This document shows positions 38,662 through 50,800 of a stretch of DNA of 64,000 bases, one piece after another. This DNA is from Chaetorhynchus papuensis (lineage: Eukaryota; Chordata; Aves; Passeriformes; Rhipiduridae). The notes beneath the pieces were generated by a model, which saw nothing but the letters and a program-made list of their open reading frames with translations, made no database searches and was not told the DNA's origin. The position numbers and the translations under genes were made by a program. Position 1 is the stretch's first letter; each line of letters opens with the position of its first letter. The stretch lies in assembly GCA_013396525.1 (NCBI GenBank), contig VWYX01000082.1:34353-98352 (forward strand), given 5' to 3'.

Positions 38662-38995
38662 CACTCTGAGCCAGAAACACTGACTCAAACTGTTCGAAAG
38701 GATATTCCATGCCATATGGTGTCATGCATATAAACTGGGAGGAAGGATGGCTGGGAGCTGCAGCCTAGGGACTAAATGGACAGTAGTTGGTGGATGGAAA
38801 GCAATTGCCTAATGTATCACTTCTGTATATTCTATTATTAATATTATTATTGCCACAAACTGTCTTTACCTCAACTCAAAACTTTTACTTTTTTTTTTTT
38901 TTTTTGCTTTGAATTCTCCTCCCCGTCCCAGGTAGCAGCGGGGAGTCAGCAAGTGACTGATCAGTGTTTAGCTGCCCGCCAGTTAAATCACAACA
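38662..38995 (+). mobile_element. Outer ERV-L-type LTR, 3' part
   Basis: Resumes the outer LTR: ACTCAAACTGTTCGAAAGGA, TATTCCATGCCATATGG, GTCATGCATATAAACTGGGA (TATA region), AACTGTCTTTACCTCAACTC, then a run of 17 T (38889-38905) and the end TTAAATCACAACA at 38995. The expected middle of the LTR lies on the two sides of the nested insertion. Confidence 0.85.
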
Positions 38996-39649
38996 CATAG
39001 TCAACTATTTACTTGTTCACAAAGATATATAGGCTGTAATGGCTGTTGCAGTATGTAGAATTGGAAAAAGTTTGTTTCTAAAATGTCCTTGTTTTTTCCA
39101 TCTGCCTGTAATCTCAGCCAAGTAAAATAGAAATACTTCTGTTACCTGCCAGACGTGCCTAATTTACATATTTCAGTACTTTTCTAAATTGGCTTGAGAA
39201 AGAAATTTGTTTTACTTTAAGGATAATTTTCATTGACTGTACATGTTCCGAGCATGATAAAAGCTATACGGGAGATTTCCTGGAACTGTTGCACACAGAA
39301 CTGCGTAAAAGTTTTCCTGGAATTATTACCAGTGACTTTTAGTGACTAATACCCTGCGAAAGCTACAGAACAAATCTATTAGATATGTACTGACATCCAG
39401 TGGGTAGCTTGTGAGGGTGAGGAATTGAGTCATGCCACTAATGCTTCATTCACTTGTCATCTTCATTAGCTCTAACTTATTGTGCACTGCCATGCTGATA
39501 ACTTTATTTAAAGTTAAACTCTTTTTTGTAAGACCTTTGAAACAGAGCTACCTCCACGTAGACTTCATCTGTTGTTTATGAATTGACAAAATGTTCATTT
39601 AAATCTTCGACTCTATAGGTGTAGAGAGTGGGTTTACATGGCCAAGTTT

Positions 39650-40857
39650 TGGTAGTGGAGGGGAAGAGGGAAGGTGTGCTACAGGGGTGGCTTCTTTGAG
39701 AAGTTACTGGAAGTCCACTGCAAGAATTTCCAATAGAGCCATGCCAGCTGGCTCAAAGGTAGACTTGCCACTGACCAAAGCTGAGCCCATCAATGACAGT
39801 GGTAGTGCCTCTGTGATAACTATTTAAGAAATGGGAAAAAACCTGCTGCAAAAGAAGCAGCTAAAAGAGAAGAGTGAGAGTATGTGAGGGAAAGTCTTGC
39901 AGACACCCAGATCAGTGGAGAAGAAGGGGCAGGAGATGCTCCAGGCACCGGAGCTGAGATTCCCCTGCAGCCCGTCGTGCAGCCCATCGTGCAGCCCATG
40001 GTCAGGCAGCTGTGCTCCTGCAGCCCATCAAGGTCCATGGGGATGCAGAGATCCACCTGCAGCATGTGGAAAAGACCCACACAAGACCAGGTGGGTGCTC
40101 AAAGGAGGCTGAAACTTTCTGGGAAGCCCACATCGGAACAGGCTCCTAGCAAGACCCATGGCCCCATGGAAAGAGGAGTCAGTGCTGGAGCAGGATCCTG
40201 GTAGGCCTGTGGAGAGAGGAGCCCACACTGGAGCCAACTGGAGCAGGTTTGCTGGCAGGACTGGTGACCCCGTTGGTGACTAACACTGAAGCAGCCTGTT
40301 CCTGAAGGACTGAACCCCATGGAATGGACACATGCTGGGGCAGTTAATGAAAAACTGCAGCCTATGGAAGGACTCAAAGCACTCACTTTGGAGAAGTTTG
40401 TGAAGGACTGTCTGCTACAGGAGGGACCCCACACAGGAGCAGGGGAGGACTGTGAGGGCTCCTCTTCCTGAGGAGGAAGGAGCGGTAGAGACAACGTGTG
40501 ATGAACTGACCACAACCCCACCTCCTCATCCGTCTGGACTGCTGGGTGGTGGGGATGAAGGTAGAGAAAATCAGGGGTAAAAATGATCCCAAGGCACAGA
40601 GGGGGATGGGAGAGAGTATTTTTAAGATTTGGTTTTGTTTCCCTTTATCGTACTCTGAATTGATCAGCAATAAATTAAATTAATTTTCCCCAAGCTGAGT
40701 CAGTTTTGCCTATGACGGTACTTGGTGAATGGTCTCTCCCTGTCCTTATTTCAAACATTTCACTGGATCTTCTCTCACCTGTACAGCAGAGGAGGGGAAG
40801 GACAGAGCAACTTTGGTGGCACCTGGCATCCATCCCACAACAAGGTCAACCCACCAC
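39650..40857 (+). mobile_element. Long solo LTR of a third ERV-L-type group
   Basis: About 1.2 kb matching a very common long avian LTR. It holds a TATTTAAG-like TATA region at about 39823, reiterated GCAGCCC(A/G)TCGTG units at 39968-40000, the phrases CCTGTTCCTGAAGGACTG and GAGACAACGTGTGATGAACT, AATAAATTAAATTAATTTTC at about 40669 (polyadenylation region) and the end GGTCAACCCACCACA at 40857. No retroviral coding sequence adjoins it, so it is a solo LTR. All open frames at 39820-40957 lie inside it and are not host genes. The 5' boundary is approximate. Confidence 0.85.
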
Positions 40858-42605
40858 ATGTGCTAGCAAGCATTTGATTAAATCAAATGTTTCTTCTGAG
40901 GTCTGTGATGCAGGTTTGTTGGTGCTGGTATTGTCAGAAATGTGTTCTGGGCACTGAGAGTTCTGGGTCCAAGCTGCCAGGGTAACTCCAGGCTGGTGAA
41001 ACACCCTATTCCACTTTGGTGTTGAGAGAGTCACAAAGAGCTCTACTCTGGACTCCTAGCACCATCACGAAGACAGAGGGAAAATAGTCACCAGAACACA
41101 TGATGGTATGTGGTAGCAATTCCTTCCTGCTTTCACTGCTCTTTTTGCTACATTTAGGATGTAATGTCCCATGTATACCGTCTTTTGATTAAGCCATCAG
41201 CAAACTAGCTGGGCAATCTCTTTGAGCAGGTGTAGAGAAATATCATATATACTGTGCAAAATTGCCTTCCATCTAATCCAGCTATAGAAGAGTCTTAAAA
41301 AGGAAAAGAAACACACCACATCTCTTCTTCAGGAGGAAGGCTGCTACCTTCAGCTATATGAGAGGCTTTTTTAGCAGTTTATGCATGGGGGTATTTACTA
41401 GCCCAAGTAGCGCTTTTACCCAGCATACAATTGTGAAATGGAAACAGCAGCCATTTCAAAAGACTGATATCAAATAAAACATGGTAGGGAGTAGCAGAAA
41501 GGGAGAGTGCCAGTGATGATTTGTAAACAGAGCACGAGGTCAGTTCCTTTTGACAGCGAGAACTAATGTCTCTGACGAATTTTCCTTGAAATAAAGTATT
41601 ACTCTGTTTCAGACTCTAAACTTACTTGAAGTCTAAACTCTGCTATAACCAGCACGATGGATAAAAATTGTGGATCAAACCCATGCATCTTCTTTAAGAT
41701 GGGTTCACATTAAATATATGAGCACATATCTGTCATAATCAGGATTATAAACATCCTTTAAAAACACTGAAAATTGAGGATGACATGCAGTCTCCTAAAC
41801 CTAGGCGGATGAAGCCAAAGAAAAACATCTAACAATACAAAACCAGAGATTAAAATCAGAAGTAGTGGCAATACTGACATTTATAACTTTTCAGAGCATT
41901 ATGTTAATGAACTGAGCTTTGGAGGAAACTAGCACTTTCACAGTAAGTTCAAATAAATATCCACTGGAAATAGCTGTACTGGCAGCTGTCTAAGTTAATG
42001 AACCTGGTTTTCCTGGAAAAGATTCTGCAGTAATTAATGGAAGATTGAAAAATTAGTAATTGCTTTACCTGAACAGACCATCTGCACAATTTTTATTTGC
42101 AGAATGTGTCAGAATTTTCTGATGTTCTGATACCTTTTCTCTCTCTCTCTGCAAAGACCGTCTCAGTTTTGGAGTTCATTAAAGTTCTGAACCTTAAAAC
42201 CATAACAGACTTTCCTCTTCAAGAGGATCCTCTAGAGGAGTCCTACATTAATCTTGCTTTCACAGGAAATAGTCATAGTATGGACTTGATTTTTCTTGCA
42301 TTTGATAATGTTCAAATGTGTGTAAAAGTTCCTGGTTGGTGACTCCAGGATCAATTTTCACAATGGTTAAAAACATAGGTTCAGAAGAATTAATACATAA
42401 AACTTTACTTGGAATCTGGACATTTTCAGTCACATGAGTTACCTCTAAACAGGGACCAACCTCCTGTACTCTCCTGTGGGCAGAAGGAGAAGGACTGTGG
42501 CATAGAGTGGCTAGCCCCCAGTTTGGGTGCTTCAGTCACCTAGCTGATGAGGTAAAACATGTTTGCAGCACAGTTCATGTGCAGCTATAGCTACCTAGCT
42601 TTAGG

Positions 42606-42657
42606 TATGTGTATATATATATATGTATGTATGCATATACATGTGTGTATATATATA
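42606..42657. repeat. TA/TG microsatellite
   Basis: Alternating purine-pyrimidine tract mixing GTATATAT, GTATGTATGC and GTGTGTATATATATA units. Confidence 0.85.
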
Positions 42658-43837
42658 ATTGCCTCTGCAGAAAATGCAGATTTCTGAGAACAGAGTAATT
42701 TCTCTTCATGCAGTAAACATTTCTTTGCTATCGAAAAAGGAAGAAATACTATTAGAAATGGATGACGACTCTGAAAATTACTTCTAGTTCATAGCTTTCT
42801 CTAAGTGGCAGCCAAATCTTCAGAATCTGATTTTCTTCATGCCTACAGCAGTTTAACCTGGCAAATTAGTCAGTTTCAGGGTAGAAATAAAAGCAGGAGA
42901 ATCAGGCTTAAATATGTTCTTCTATTCCAATTTGTAATGGGAGAAGAATTCTGCTGCCAGAGATGTCTTCCATTTATCCCAGTTTAATTCATGAATAATT
43001 CCAAGCAAGTCAGAGGAATTGTGCTGGTAAGAGATGAAGAATAAAGATTGCATGGGGGAAAATCACGCTCATTGTAGCAAAAGAAATTTTTTATTTCCTT
43101 TCTTCCAAGGAACACAGCTCTTATTTATGATCTATCCTCTCAAAAAAATTAAAACTTAACCTAAGTGCAATGAAAAGCAGGTTGACCCAGTATTTGGCAA
43201 CACACTTTCCAGTAATTCAGACTGTAGTTCCCTCCAGGAAAGATCTCCTCCGAACGATTTGCACTGGGGAAGGAAATAAAGCAGAAATCAGATAAAACTG
43301 CTTTTCACAGAATCACAGAATTTTGCCATGGGAATCTCTCTTTGCAGTATGTGTATATATACACACACACATGCACATGGGAACACACATTCTCCAAAGA
43401 CACTTTAGATGTGTTAAAATTTTCATGAGAAATGAAACAGAAAGACTTTCCAAACACTAGCCAAGTGCCACACCCAGATGTTCTCCCTTTTATCAGAGTA
43501 ATTCTTGGTTTTCTATAGAAAGTCCTCATGCCTCTGATATATCTCCCTAGATAACAGAGATGATTGAGCGTTTCACTTCTCTATTCAATATTTTTACGTT
43601 TTCAAAGCATCTGCTTAACACTGATTCTGAAAATAGAGCAGGTTCTTGTCTTTGTAACAACCTGTTAGAGTTAAAATTAGTGTGATGAGCAAAAGTTGGA
43701 GGAATGAATAAATAAGAATGATTGAGTAGCCAGAGATGATTTTTGCTGTGTAAGTTCTTATATTTTCTATTTTTTCAATAGCAAGGAAAAAGGATGAATT
43801 AAGAGTTTTTATTTCTAGAGCAATTAGTTGTGAAAAT

Positions 43838-43854
43838 AAAAAAAAAAAAAAAAA
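43838..43854. repeat. Poly-A tract
   Basis: Run of 17 A followed by GAAAAAAG. No retrocopy is recognised upstream. Confidence 0.8.
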
Positions 43855-44221
43855 GAAAAAAGCAGCACGTTAGGACAAATTTGAAAGGTTCTCACCTTTG
43901 GTGAGATAATACATTAGACCTTTGGTTCTTTTTGAGGTAGTATTAGGTGTGTCTGAGTATGTTCCTTATTTAATATCAGTATTTCTTTCTTCTCTGCCTT
44001 GGATATGAAATTCAAATTATCTTGAAATATTTTTCAGCTTTAAGTGCATGTAAAGTTTTCAGTGTAAACAGGCCTGATTATTATTATCTTCAGTCACATT
44101 CACAGACAGAAGAGGGAAAGGAGGGAAAGTCTCCTCACTTTCTTTCAGCTATTGCTATTCTCAAATACTATGTAACATTATATTAGTTCAAATATTTGAT
44201 TTATTTTTTTGTTAGTATTTG

Positions 44222-44515
44222 AGATAAGCTAAGGATCATCAAGTCCAACTCCTGGCCCTGCACAGCACCGTCCCCAAGAGTCACACCCTGTGCCTGAGAG
44301 CGTTGTCCAAATGCTTCTTGAGCTCTGTCAGGCTGGTGTTGTGACCACTGCCCTGGAGAGCTGTTCCAGTGCCCAACCACCCTCTGGGTGAAAAATCCTT
44401 TCCTAATATCCAACCTAAACCTCTCTGACACAGCTTCAGGCCATTTACTCATGTCCTATCACTGGTCACCACAGAGGAGAGATCAGTGCTTGACCCTCCT
44501 CCCACAAGGAGTTTT
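44222..44515 (-). repeat. CR1 LINE 3' region
   Basis: Antisense CR1: AAGGATCATCAAGTCCAACT, GAGCTGTTCCAGTGCCCAAC, AATATCCAACCTAAACCTCT and ATGTCCTATCACTGGTCACC in the usual order. It lies just downstream of the SLC28A3 stop codon in the same orientation as the gene and may mark the outer limit of its 3' UTR. Confidence 0.9.
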
Positions 44516-44596
44516 CAACAAAGATATTTTGGAATGTCTGTTGTTTCTGTATGTATTTGTTATGCAACAGAAAAAAGCCCAAGAAGAGGAAAACAA

Positions 44597-44602
44597 TTTA
44601 AT
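44597..44602 (-). terminator. SLC28A3: Possible polyadenylation signal of SLC28A3 (ATTAAA)
   Basis: Minus-strand ATTAAA about 137 bases after the proposed stop codon. An AATAAA at 44210-44215 beyond the CR1 is the alternative. Neither is proved. Confidence 0.25.
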
Positions 44603-44738
44603 AACATTTAAATATTCATTTATCTAAAAGATGCTAGTTCACAGAAAGCAGGTGCTTAAGGAAAAAAGACAAAAAAAAATAGACTTTTAAAGAAGATATG
44701 AGCTCCCTAAATTTTCCTGTCAGAGGATAAAGGGTTTC

Positions 44739-44869
44739 TCAATACCTGGTGAAGAGATGCTGGCAGCATTTAACTAGCTCTGTGCTGTTGGCAGGGAAAT
44801 CTGTCAAGTTGGAAGCATTTCCTAATAAAATGTGGCAAGGAACTTCCAGACCAGGGACAGTCAGCATTC
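44739..44869 (-). CDS. SLC28A3: SLC28A3 last exon, extracellular glycosylated tail
   Basis: Acceptor TTTACTTCACAG, then in frame: MLTVPGLEVPCHILLGNAS, NLTDFPANSTELVKCCQHLF, T, R, Y and a TGA at 44739-44741. Three N-glycosylation sequons (NAS, NLT, NST) and the cysteines of PCH and KCCQ align with the extracellular tail of mammalian CNT3. Mammalian proteins continue about 45 residues further. Either the bird tail ends here, or the AG/GTATTG at 44745-44746 is a donor and a small exon follows: a T-rich acceptor ending at 44655 would add about five residues before a TGA at 44639-44641. The exon itself is well supported; its end is not. Confidence 0.8.
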
Positions 44870-47800
44870 CTGTGAAGTAAATTAAAATTTTCTTAATGAG
44901 TAATGAAGGGGAAGATGAGACTTGGGGATATGAGTCATGGGGGCATGATCAAATGAACCATCCTGGCTGATGCAAAATCACTGTCTGAGGTGAATATGTA
45001 AAAGTACAAGGTCAAAACCCTTGAACTGTGGGATTTTTAAAGAATCTGAATAATTCTGAAGAACTGAAATAAGGAGCAACCACAACAATTTATTTACTTT
45101 TTATATGTAGAAATTAAACTACAGCAACCTGTTACACTTACATAATTTTGGTTTTCTTTTCTTTTGGCCCTTTTAATGATACTAATACTGTGTAGTACTG
45201 CCTTTCTCACTGCTGGGTCAGTGTGTTTTCATTAACTAAAATGAAGCTATGCTGCACTTAAAGCAGTGCAAGTAAATACAGAACCTTTTATTTTGTTTTA
45301 AATTGAGTTTGGTATGCTAGATGTTCTACAAAATTTCCTACAAATAGTAATGCCAGCATTTACTGGAGTAATGGAAACACAAAAGTATGAAAGTGATAGC
45401 TCCTTCTGTATGCAATGTTGTTGAACTTGGACACATTTTTAATATGTTCTTATCTTAACTGTGGTAATAGAAATTACTTGGCTTTTCTACCTTCTCATGA
45501 GCATAAGGAAAGCATGGCAAGAGTGGGTGGAATGCAGTTTCTTTCCAAAGCAGATTCTATTATTTTGGAGAGATTTTCCCAGTGGTTGTTCACAATATTA
45601 TTCTTAAGATCAGTATTGTGAAATGACACATTTTAGTAGGGCTTCCTGGTTCCTCAGTTATGCAGAGTAGTGTCATGTATTAAAGTATTATGGATGGTTG
45701 TGAGACTAATGTTATTTCAGGTGTGCTAGTTCTCTAGCCTTCAGAAAATCGTGCGGGCTTATCCTTAAAATGTGTATGTTGCTGTTGCTACCATGAACAC
45801 AAAGGCATAGAGAGGTTGTGGTAGGAACAGACGGTGGTTTTAGCTACATAAAAGAGCAAGATCGCTCTTCACTGTTGAAATATGAGCGCTTTAACCTTCA
45901 CCATAAAATTTTGTGTATCATATATGTAAGAGAGCTGGAAGAGAGATTGTTAAATATCGAGGATAAATTTTACCTATTGAAACATATCAATTAATAATCT
46001 TTTGAATAATTAATATGTTATTTTAAATTTACTCCCTAAAATCACTGTTGCACAGTGATTCTTCACTCAGATTAAGGGTGAAATTTTGAAAATAAGGATG
46101 AGCTGTGGAGTCCCATTTAGGACCATTTCACTAGCTTAAGTGCTCTGTGGAAATAATATCCACTCAAAATATCAATTTAACACTACAATAAACAGTTGTT
46201 CAGATTCTCCTTCACTCTTTCTCTCTTACACTCCTTCATTCCACTTTTCTGTTTCTTTTCCAGAATTAGTTTTTTATTTCTGTACCTAGTGGTGTGGAGG
46301 AGGGAATGTAATTCATATATAACTTGCTTTGTTTATGAGTCATGTGATTTGCACAGACAAACAAACAAACAAACAAAAATCCAACAACAAACTCCCCCCA
46401 AAAAGCACCATACCCCCCACCCCCCAAAAATAAAGGCGTAATGGAAGAACTAAAACCTTTACATCTTTTCATATTCTAGCTTTCAAGAACCTTTTGTCTC
46501 ATATCAACTTTTAATCCTGCCAAGCCCAAAAATATACTTGTGTTTGAGTGACAGGGGCAGCCCAGGTGGATATAGCGTGGTGCTGGTGCACTGCTGCGTG
46601 GTGGTCACGGACTGTAGGGAACTCCAAACCCCAGCACTGTACCTGCAACACAGGCCGTCATGAAACAGGCTGCAGTTCCTGCAATCATTGCTCTGAAAGC
46701 ACCATCGGCTATCTCCTTCTTTTTTGAGGGAGCAATGCTTGCTAGGAAGAAAAATAAAGTGCATGTCAAGCAGAAATACATATAAGGAAGGTGAACCTGA
46801 CAGCTTTTGCCCCCACAGGAGGAATTCCCCACCCTGCAGTTTGAACTAAGGGAAACATGGAGGAAAAACGGGACACTTTTTAGTGGGCTATTTGAAGGCT
46901 GAGTGCCAGTGTTGGCTCTCTCTCTTAAGAGGGTGGCTTATATATAAAATGGTAACTTTTGTTTGCTTTGGCATGTCTGTGCTGGACGACTACGCCCTTT
47001 GATGAATCTGGCCCCATGGCTGGGTCTTGCTCCTCCTATGCTGCCCCCACTGCTGGCACTGCAGAGTCCACTGTGGATTCAGGGTAAAGAGGACTTCCAG
47101 CAATTCTGGCTGCCTGGTGAGGAACTCAGATGGTTTTTCAATTTTCCTTCTTCCACTGAGATCTGAAAACCTTTTCTTTTATTCTTTCCCTATAAGCCTA
47201 CTGCACATATGTGATATTTTTACAGGAAATAGCCAACTTCATCTTTCAAACAAGGAGATGATTTGCTCCTCCTGAAGGTCATGGTTAGTAGTAGCTCAGG
47301 CTCATGTTTGAGGGCTAAACAGGGAGGACTATCAGAAGGGCTTCGTTCCTTCCCCTTGCCCTCAGCACCTCTCCCAGTACCTCTACACCAAAGCCTGTAC
47401 CCCTCTGGGTGTCCTTCCATTCACAGTTGAGTGCTAGGCCTTGGCAGAGCAGCTGCTCAGCTCCTAATTCTGCTAAGCTTCACCCACAGCCTGTTCCTTT
47501 GCATGCTTTCTTTGGGATTTGCTCAACAAACAAATTGTCTGTGAGAGGGGTTCTTACTCAGGCCTCCTATTACAAGTCCCAGGGAGCCGAAGTTGGCAAA
47601 CCCACAAAGAGCATAGGTGGCGATGACTTCAGAACGAACCTGAAAAACAAACATACACCCTCCGAGTGGTTTGAAACAGCTCATTGTGATTTAAAGGTCT
47701 GAAAACATGGCATTGTGGCTCAGGGTTCCGAGTACTAAAATTATTCTGTTTTGCTTGGTTGCTGCCCAAGGTGTGGCTTTCAGAAAGACAGACTTACTCT

Positions 47801-50800
47801 CTTGTTGAAAGTCACAGGCTTTTATACCCACTGTCCATGTGAGGACTCATAAGCCGCGTGATGATTTTATCTTTCATGTATATTATTGCGCTTTTTTGAA
47901 TTGAGGACTAACAGTTAAAGACACACAAAAAAATCTGATCTTACTAGTGGCAACTTAGCTGCTGTCTTCTGAAAGTATGAGTCAGAGAGCTATAACACAA
48001 CTTGTTTTTCACAGCTGGATGCCTCTATAAAACTCTGTTGGAACCTCAGGTTTTGGTGTGTATCCCTGACTTCTTTGTCCCTGAAGAAGCAGATATGTAC
48101 AAAGCTGCTTTGTGCATGCTCCACCCTGTGCAGAGAAGGCAAATGGGTCTCCTAGGAAGTGGGTACATTGATGTGTTAACAGGCAGAGAGGAGCATCATG
48201 ATTTTGGAATCCCCATTAACAGCTTATTTCCATACTGACTTCCACCACCTTTCTCCCCTTGAGTAACAGCAGCTAAGCCTGGACCTCAGACCAGAGACAA
48301 AGTTGGCCTTTGCCTCCATAGACAGACCCCTCACAGGACCCAAAATGATTTTAGATGAAATCAGGCTACAAATCTTGCAAAAATCTTACCTTTACAAAAA
48401 GGTAGTTCAAACATTTTGAGAAAGGAGGCGACATATCTCAGCAAATGTCTTTTAGCCCCCCGGGTAGCTCTGAATTTCTATTTACTGTGGTTTAGGTTAA
48501 AGCTGAAAATGAGTGAGTGTTCTAGCAGGTTTCCTGTTTATTAGAAGTTCCTCTGGTTTAATTCCTCTTTTACGAACATCAATTTGTAGATACTTTCAAT
48601 CAATCTGCACAAATGCAGGAAAATGTTTTTCAAGTACCCACTCTACCAGCTTTTCCTAGAAAAAGCTCTGTGTACTGTGATTTCCCTGCTTTCATTTGCA
48701 CTTTCCTAGCTCTGAAAACAGGAAGCCGTGTAATTAATGACTCAGGTGAAGACACTTGTTTGCTCAGTCTGAGTGAATATCTGTGTGTGGATGAATTGGA
48801 GAGCTCTGAAGCTGAAGAGAAATTAAAAATGGAAGCCAAGCACACCCTCACCTGAACTGTTGTGCTGTAATTATAATGGTTACCAGCCAATTTTTACCAG
48901 CATTATGAATCAAAATTGTTTATGTATTTCAGAGCTTTTCACCAGGGAAACTAATACAGCTCTTTAGAGGTTTTAGAAGTTAATGTGAAAGTTCTATATG
49001 ACATCTTATGGGGAAGAAAAGAAAAAAGCAAAGCAAGGCAAAGCAAAGAGTGAAATACAGTGAAATAGAGTTCCTAGGATCTGTGTTTAAAGGCTGTATT
49101 CCAAGCTAAAAAAACCGTATTCACTCATACAGGAATTCAGTGCCATATTCACATAGTAGAAGGAAGCACATCTATATAGCAGGGCACATCAAAGATCATT
49201 CTAGCCCAGGACCCTACTGCCAACAATTTCAGGAACACTGGTAATGGATGTTGAGGCAAGGGTGTGAATATTTGACAGACCATCTGGCTTTCTACTTCCA
49301 CATACAAAACATGTTCTGTTAATCAGGAATGAAAGTGGTCAAGAATGTGGGTTTGGTTTTTAATATGAGAGTTATCCACAGCATCCCATCTGATTCAAAG
49401 AAGCAAATAAGAGCTGCACAAAATACTTTCTGATTCAGGGTTTCTCTACAGTGACTATCTGTCTCAATTTGAGAAAGAAGGATCAGTGAGGGTGTAAAGT
49501 TGGATATCATGTTTTTCATTGCCTGTGCTCAGGAAGAATTCAGCATGTGCTGTGCACGTGAATGCCAGAGGGTGGAGCAGTCATGTCCGCAAAGGTCAGC
49601 TTTGATCACTGCATAACCTTTGGCCCCGTGCACACATGCAGGATGCCCTTAGCACTGCCTTCCTCAGGGCATCTGTTGGGTAGGCTGTGAATGAGAGGTG
49701 GGACAACACTGAAAAGCACAACTGAGAGAGACTGGTTGGACTCAGTGTGTCAAGGGAGGTGTATGCCATGTAATACATGTCTTTTATTACTGCCCTCTGC
49801 AGAGGGAACAATAGCAGGGAACAAACAGCAAAGGTGTGCCAGTAATGTTGCCTGCTGGAGCTTCCTGGATGCCTCTCTTTAAGTTTAATGCTTGGACAAA
49901 CCTCTAAGGGCAGGAGGATCCTCAAGTTCTTCCTCAGGGTTTTCTTGGGAGAGTAGCTCATAGGAAAGTGCTAAGAATCAGGTAAGAAGAAACTTGCCTT
50001 GAAGACAGCCTTGTCTTAAGTGCAGTGTCCTGTGCGACACTGCATCTTCCCCAAACCCATGACCTTCTATTTTTATGTTTATTCAAGATAGCTAGGGCAG
50101 TGACAATCATGGCAGCCTCACAGAACAATGCTGCACTTTCATAATTGAACTCTGTCACTCAAAGACTCATCTTAAGAGTAATATGCAACCATTTTATGGC
50201 CATATTAAAATATAAGTAGAGTTACAACATCGAAGTACTAGATCAAATAAACCTATAGAACAAAAAATGTTACTTACTGTCATATACTGTTTCACACCAT
50301 TAATGTACATGCTTCCACCCTTTTCTCGGTTTTGAATCAGTTTTGAAAGGCGCTCATAGGCCAAAAATTCATTGAAGAAAGTTTTGTAACCGAGTAGTCC
50401 ACCGACAATAAAACTGTCTTCCCAGTCTACTCCCATCATGAAAGAGAATGGCATGAAGACATACGCACAAATGTTCTGCAGAATGTATAAGACAAAGGAG
50501 GTCAAGAGATTTGGCTGGTCAAAGAACAATAGCATGCAGTAACTTTCCTAGACTTAAAATAAGGATGGTCTTGTTTTAGCAGAGGAAAATTTGCCTTGAA
50601 TTTTTGCTGCCAATAACTCCAGGAGAGTTTTTAATAGTAAGGCATGCTCGAGTAACTTTTAAAATACTAATCCAGGCTCTAGATATAACAAAATATTTTT
50701 ATGTGTCCCTAATCTTACATCTAAAATAAAACAAAGGTTTCTGTGCCTTTTTTTCCCTCAATAGTGGCTTCAAATTAGGCACAGTGTTTGATGAAAAGAA

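Larger units (their letters stand above)
40858..44221. other. Intergenic, nothing recognised apart from simple repeats
   Basis: No exon or RNA gene is seen. The plus frame 42097-42342 follows a TTTTTATTTGCAG acceptor-like string but has no recognisable domain and no supporting exon around it. Confidence 0.5.

Noticed and set aside
39820..40957. Several overlapping open frames on both strands, up to 140 codons
   Set aside because: All lie inside the GC-rich solo LTR at 39650-40857 and reflect its composition and short internal repeats.
42097..42342. Plus frame following an acceptor-like TTTTTATTTGCAG
   Set aside because: No matching donor-linked exon, domain or neighbouring exon of a plus-strand gene.
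43303..43345. ACAGAATCACAGAAT string as another CR1 3' end on minus
   Set aside because: Only about 20 bases resemble the CR1 terminal repeat; too short to claim.
48002..48238. Plus-strand frame of 78 codons inside an SLC28A3 intron
   Set aside because: No recognisable domain and antisense to the gene; length is within chance.
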